A stretch of DNA of 8,491 bases from Amphritea sp. (GTDB lineage Bacteria; Pseudomonadota; Gammaproteobacteria; Pseudomonadales; Balneatricaceae). The stretch spans positions 1 to 8,491 of the forward strand of contig JAGPUU010000425.1 in assembly GCA_018067325.1 (NCBI GenBank). Direction: 5' to 3'. The notes under the pieces were generated by a model. That model was given only the letters and a program-made list of their open reading frames with translations. It was not told the origin of the DNA and did not search any database. Both the position numbers and the translations under genes were made by a program. Positions 6,520-8,491 of the stretch are shown piece after piece (positions within the stretch are counted from its first letter, which is position 1; the number at the start of each line of letters is the position of its first letter).

Positions 6520-7019
6520 GGTGTTTCTCCAACATATCGCACTTTCATGGTGCGGCTTAGATGCTGTGTTTTTCTATTGCATTAAAACAGAGCGCTTTCT
6601 ATATGCGCGCAGATTATCCAAAAAAGCAGTCTACGACAAAGTATGCTTTTTCATCTCATTGATGAATTTTTCTATTCAATTAAGTTGAGCTCTATCATTA
6701 AGAAATACGACATCGGTGTTTATTGATGTTTTATTCTCGTATTTGGTTGTTTTTTATACTGAGTTTTTTTCAAGTTGCAGGCATGCAGGTGAAATTAGTT
6801 ATTGCTCTATTTTGGTGCTGGAGTTGTTGGAAAGAGGTTTGTTAGTGGTTCTTTACTATTGAAAGTGCGTTTTTAGGGCGTTTTTAATACCTTGATACAT
6901 TTCGTTATTTCTCGGAAAGATTGCAGCAAAACTCCTGTTGTTTAATGTTAGCTTCCCAACTCTGTATATCCGGGGGAGAAACGGTAAGGGTTATGCATTG
7001 CTGCTGAGAAACTCTTGAG
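6520..7019. other. Long AT-rich intergenic region
   Basis: About 500 bases with no convincing gene. They hold the leader hairpin of the 74-aa gene (6538-6554), a 39-codon hydrophobic frame without a Shine-Dalgarno (6726-6845, +) and a promoter-like sequence at 6859-6888 pointing toward the small ORF and terminator near 7038-7265. No tRNA-like fold or larger repeat was seen. Confidence 0.5.
6859..6888 (+). promoter_or_regulatory. Sigma-70-like promoter facing the small ORF at 7038
   Basis: TTGAAA (6859-6864) and TTTAAT (6883-6888) each match five of six consensus positions with an 18-base spacer. Transcription from about 6895 would run through the small ORF and stop at the terminator at 7238-7265, giving an RNA of about 370 bases. 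This is one of the better promoter matches in the window, in AT-rich DNA where chance matches occur. Confidence 0.4.
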
Positions 7020-7037
7020 ATGCTTAAGGGGCTGGCT

Positions 7038-7166
7038 ATGTTTTTGGTTGGTCTGACGGAAATCCCTGCGAAAGAGGCGATCTTTGCTGATGATGCGAAG
7101 GCTCAAGGGAAATTACTAAAGCAGCCACCGGAACCAAAGCTCAGTCTGAATTTGTTTAAGGTTTAG
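7038..7166 (+). CDS. Putative small protein (42 aa), unrecognised
   Basis: ATG 7038 has AAGGGG (7026-7031) six bases upstream and opens a 42-codon frame ending at TAG 7164-7166. An in-frame ATG at 7020 would give 48 codons but has a poorer ribosome site. The product begins with a short hydrophobic stretch (MFLVGLTEIP), then an Ala/Lys/Asp-rich helix-like part (AKEAIFADDAKAQGKLLK) and a Pro-containing tail (QPPEPKLSLNLFKV). Base use looks coding-like against the AT-rich flank. A promoter-like sequence lies upstream, and a strong plus-strand terminator begins about 70 bases downstream. I recognise no family. It could be a real small protein, the degraded tail of a lost gene, or an incidental frame within a regulatory RNA. 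Confidence 0.4.
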   Translation: MFLVGLTEIPAKEAIFADDAKAQGKLLKQPPEPKLSLNLFKV

Positions 7167-7187
7167 AGTTGTGGACTCTTCTCCTAA

Positions 7188-7233
7188 GTCTGACTAACTG
7201 AACTTCTCCCTTAGTAAGTTCAGTTAGTCAGAC
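7188..7233. repeat. 18-bp perfect inverted repeat
   Basis: Left arm gtctgactaactgaactt (7188-7205) and right arm aagttcagttagtcagac (7216-7233) are perfectly complementary around a 10-base loop. No T run follows on either strand, so it is not itself a rho-independent terminator. It stands immediately before the terminator at 7238-7265. It could protect a 3' end or bind a protein. There is no matching transposon end or target duplication in the window. Confidence 0.8.
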
Positions 7234-7237
7234 CCTC

Positions 7238-7265
7238 AACCCGGCCTATTAGCCGGGTTTTTTTT
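7238..7265 (+). terminator. Strong rho-independent terminator (plus strand)
   Basis: An 8-bp stem (aacccggc 7238-7245 with gccgggtt 7252-7259) closes a 6-base loop and runs into eight T residues (7258-7265), then another T-rich stretch. The orientation serves a plus-strand transcript, yet the only plus-strand candidate nearby is the small ORF at 7038-7166. On the minus strand there is no T run, so it does not look like the terminator of the response-regulator gene. Confidence 0.85.
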
Positions 7266-7303
7266 ATTTTGTCAGTGTGAAAACCTGGAATTGAGGGCGC
7301 GGT

Positions 7304-8011
7304 TCAGCCGCTCCAGCTAACATCGGTGGTAAGGATGTAACCTACACCGTAAATAGTTTTGATGATTTCTGGATTTTTTGGATCGTGTTCAATCTTTTTC
7401 CGCACCCGAGACATCCGCACATCGATGCTGCGGTCAAACGGACCAGCGCTTTCCCCCATTAGCTGATCCCTTGAGAGGATTGTTTTCGGCGCTTTGAGTA
7501 GTTTGATCAATAGATCATTCTCAGCAGAGCTAAGTTCTGCCTGAGTGCCATCTGCAGTCGTAAGGGTAAGGGTTGATGGCTCATAACACAGACCCGCAAA
7601 GCTAGCGCTGCGTGTTTCTGATTTTGGGTCAGTCCCTATATTCTCTAGTCGTCGCACTAAGCTGTTCACCCGTGCGACCAGCTCCCGTGGGATAAAGGGC
7701 TTTACTATGTAATCGTCTGCGCCTAGTTCCAGCCCAAGTACTTTGTCAGGCACGCTGTTGCGTCCGGAGAGAATCATTACCCCGACATTGTGTTTGTCGC
7801 ACAGCTGTTTAACCAGTTCCATACCATCCATATCTGGCAGGCCAAGATCAATAATGCAGATTGCTGGTGGCCGGGTACGAATGGCGTGACCTGCCTGTGT
7901 CCCGGTTGGAAAAGTACGTACGGTGTAGCCAAAAAGCTCTAGTTCCTGGCTGACCAGCTGACAGATATCTTTTTCGTCATCGATCACGTAGATCATTTTG
8001 TTGTTATTCAT
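7304..8011 (-). CDS. OmpR-family DNA-binding response regulator
   Basis: The 235-residue product has an N-terminal receiver domain: acidic pocket D11-D12, phospho-acceptor D55 in IIDLGLPDMDG, S82 in ILSGR, and K104-P105 in VKPF. A C-terminal winged-helix domain covers about residues 145-230 (SAENDLLIKLL, SRDQLM, DRSIDVRMSRVRKKIE, IIKTIYGVGYIL). It should be phosphorylated by its partner kinase and bind promoter DNA. The frame stays open to a TTG at 8041, but ATG 8011 is chosen because GGGAG lies six bases upstream and it yields the usual N-terminus. The gene follows the kinase fragment at 8062-8491 by 50 bases on the same strand and is probably in its operon. Target genes are unknown. No clear terminator serves it on the minus strand. 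Confidence 0.95.
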   Translation of the reverse strand: MNNNKMIYVIDDEKDICQLVSQELELFGYTVRTFPTGTQAGHAIRTRPPAICIIDLGLPDMDGMELVKQLCDKHNVGVMILSGRNSVPDKVLGLELGADDYIVKPFIPRELVARVNSLVRRLENIGTDPKSETRSASFAGLCYEPSTLTLTTADGTQAELSSAENDLLIKLLKAPKTILSRDQLMGESAGPFDRSIDVRMSRVRKKIEHDPKNPEIIKTIYGVGYILTTDVSWSG

Positions 8012-8017
8012 TGCTGA

Positions 8018-8022
8018 CTCCC
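8018..8022 (-). promoter_or_regulatory. Ribosome binding site fixing the response-regulator start
   Basis: GGGAG on the minus strand lies six bases before ATG 8011. It supports this start over the in-frame TTG ten codons upstream at 8041. Confidence 0.75.
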
Positions 8023-8061
8023 ACAGGGTGTCTGAACTCAAGCCATTGTCGGTCTTCTTTT

Positions 8062-8491
8062 TTAGCCATTACGCAATGCCTGCTTTAATTCGGTTATGCC
8101 AAAGGGTTTGTTGAGCAACGGAAAAGCGGGATTGATCGGCTTATCTCCGTCCTGTTGATAGGAATAGCCACTCATCAGAATGATCCGACATCCGTTATTT
8201 TCACGGTGTAGCCAGTCAGCCAGCTCAATACCGTTGATACTGCCTGGTAGCATTACATCCGATACCAGGGCGTAGAGTTTAGGTAGTAGCGGTATCAGCC
8301 GTTGTGCTTCATCAGCACTGTGGGTGTCGATCACATCAAACTCTAGATCGATAAGTTGTTGACGCACTACTGAACGAACATCCGGATCATCCTCTACCAG
8401 GCAGATCAATCTATTTGCGTTTACGGGTGAGGACTCGGCCCCCACGTTTTCTATTATGACGGGGGCTTCAATCGCCTCTTCTGCGGGCAAT
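8062..8491 (-). CDS. C-terminal receiver domain of a probable hybrid histidine kinase (5' truncated by window edge)
   Basis: The frame is open to the end of the window, so the N-terminal part is missing. After about 25 linker residues rich in Glu, Ala and Val comes a complete receiver domain: acidic cluster VEDD (33-35 of the visible part), phospho-acceptor D78 in VSDVMLPG, S107 in LMSGYS and K128 in LNKPF. The protein ends about 14 residues after that Lys, with no histidine phosphotransfer (HPt) domain. The style (LVEDDPDVRSVVRQQL, DVMLPGSINGIELADWL) matches the terminal receiver of PAS-type hybrid sensor kinases. A neighbouring OmpR regulator 50 bases downstream fits a kinase-regulator operon. 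A stand-alone receiver protein is possible but less likely given the open frame and linker. Receiver identity is certain; the kinase part is inferred. Confidence 0.85.
   Translation of the reverse strand, partial: LPAEEAIEAPVIIENVGAESSPVNANRLICLVEDDPDVRSVVRQQLIDLEFDVIDTHSADEAQRLIPLLPKLYALVSDVMLPGSINGIELADWLHRENNGCRIILMSGYSYQQDGDKPINPAFPLLNKPFGITELKQALRNG

Noticed and set aside
8012..8041. TTG start ten codons upstream of the response regulator start
   Set aside because: The ATG at 8011 has GGGAG at ideal spacing and gives the standard receiver N-terminus; the added residues are not part of the fold.

Overview
The window looks like chromosomal DNA of a Gram-negative gammaproteobacterium. It encodes an outer-membrane porin with a signal peptide and terminal Phe, a YadG/YadH-type ABC pair, an OmpR-family regulator and a hybrid kinase. 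Base composition is moderate, with AT-rich intergenic DNA. The protein style suggests a marine Oceanospirillales-like bacterium, but that placement is inference. No rRNA, tRNA, CRISPR array, insertion sequence or phage gene was seen.

Layout. 1-534 (+) is the C-terminal part of an EamA/DMT exporter, cut by the window edge. 751-1509 (+) is an AraC-family regulator. 1784-2827 (-) is a DcaP-like porin convergent with it. 3253-4194 (+) is an AEC-family inner-membrane carrier, divergent from the porin across a 425-bp regulatory region that carries an 11-bp direct repeat with a 21-bp period, an AraC-type operator layout. 4397-5323 and 5325-6086 (+) are an ABC ATPase and ABC-2 permease closely matching YadG/YadH. 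6295-6519 (-) is an orphan 74-residue basic protein. 6520-7303 is a long, mostly non-coding interval. It holds a promoter-like sequence, a probable 42-codon small ORF, an 18-bp perfect inverted repeat and a strong plus-strand terminator. 7304-8011 (-) is an OmpR-type response regulator, and 8062 to the window end (-) is the terminal receiver domain of what is most likely a hybrid histidine kinase.

How the genes may work together. The porin (outer membrane) and AEC carrier (inner membrane) could form a two-step uptake route for a small organic acid, controlled by the nearby AraC protein. The families and the operator-like repeats support this, but the substrate and the regulatory link are inferred. 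YadGH is a self-contained two-gene ABC exporter. The two minus-strand signalling genes form a two-component operon whose promoter lies outside the window.

I found no clearly new multi-gene system. The most unusual parts are the porin/AEC operator and the putative small transcription unit at about 6859-7265.
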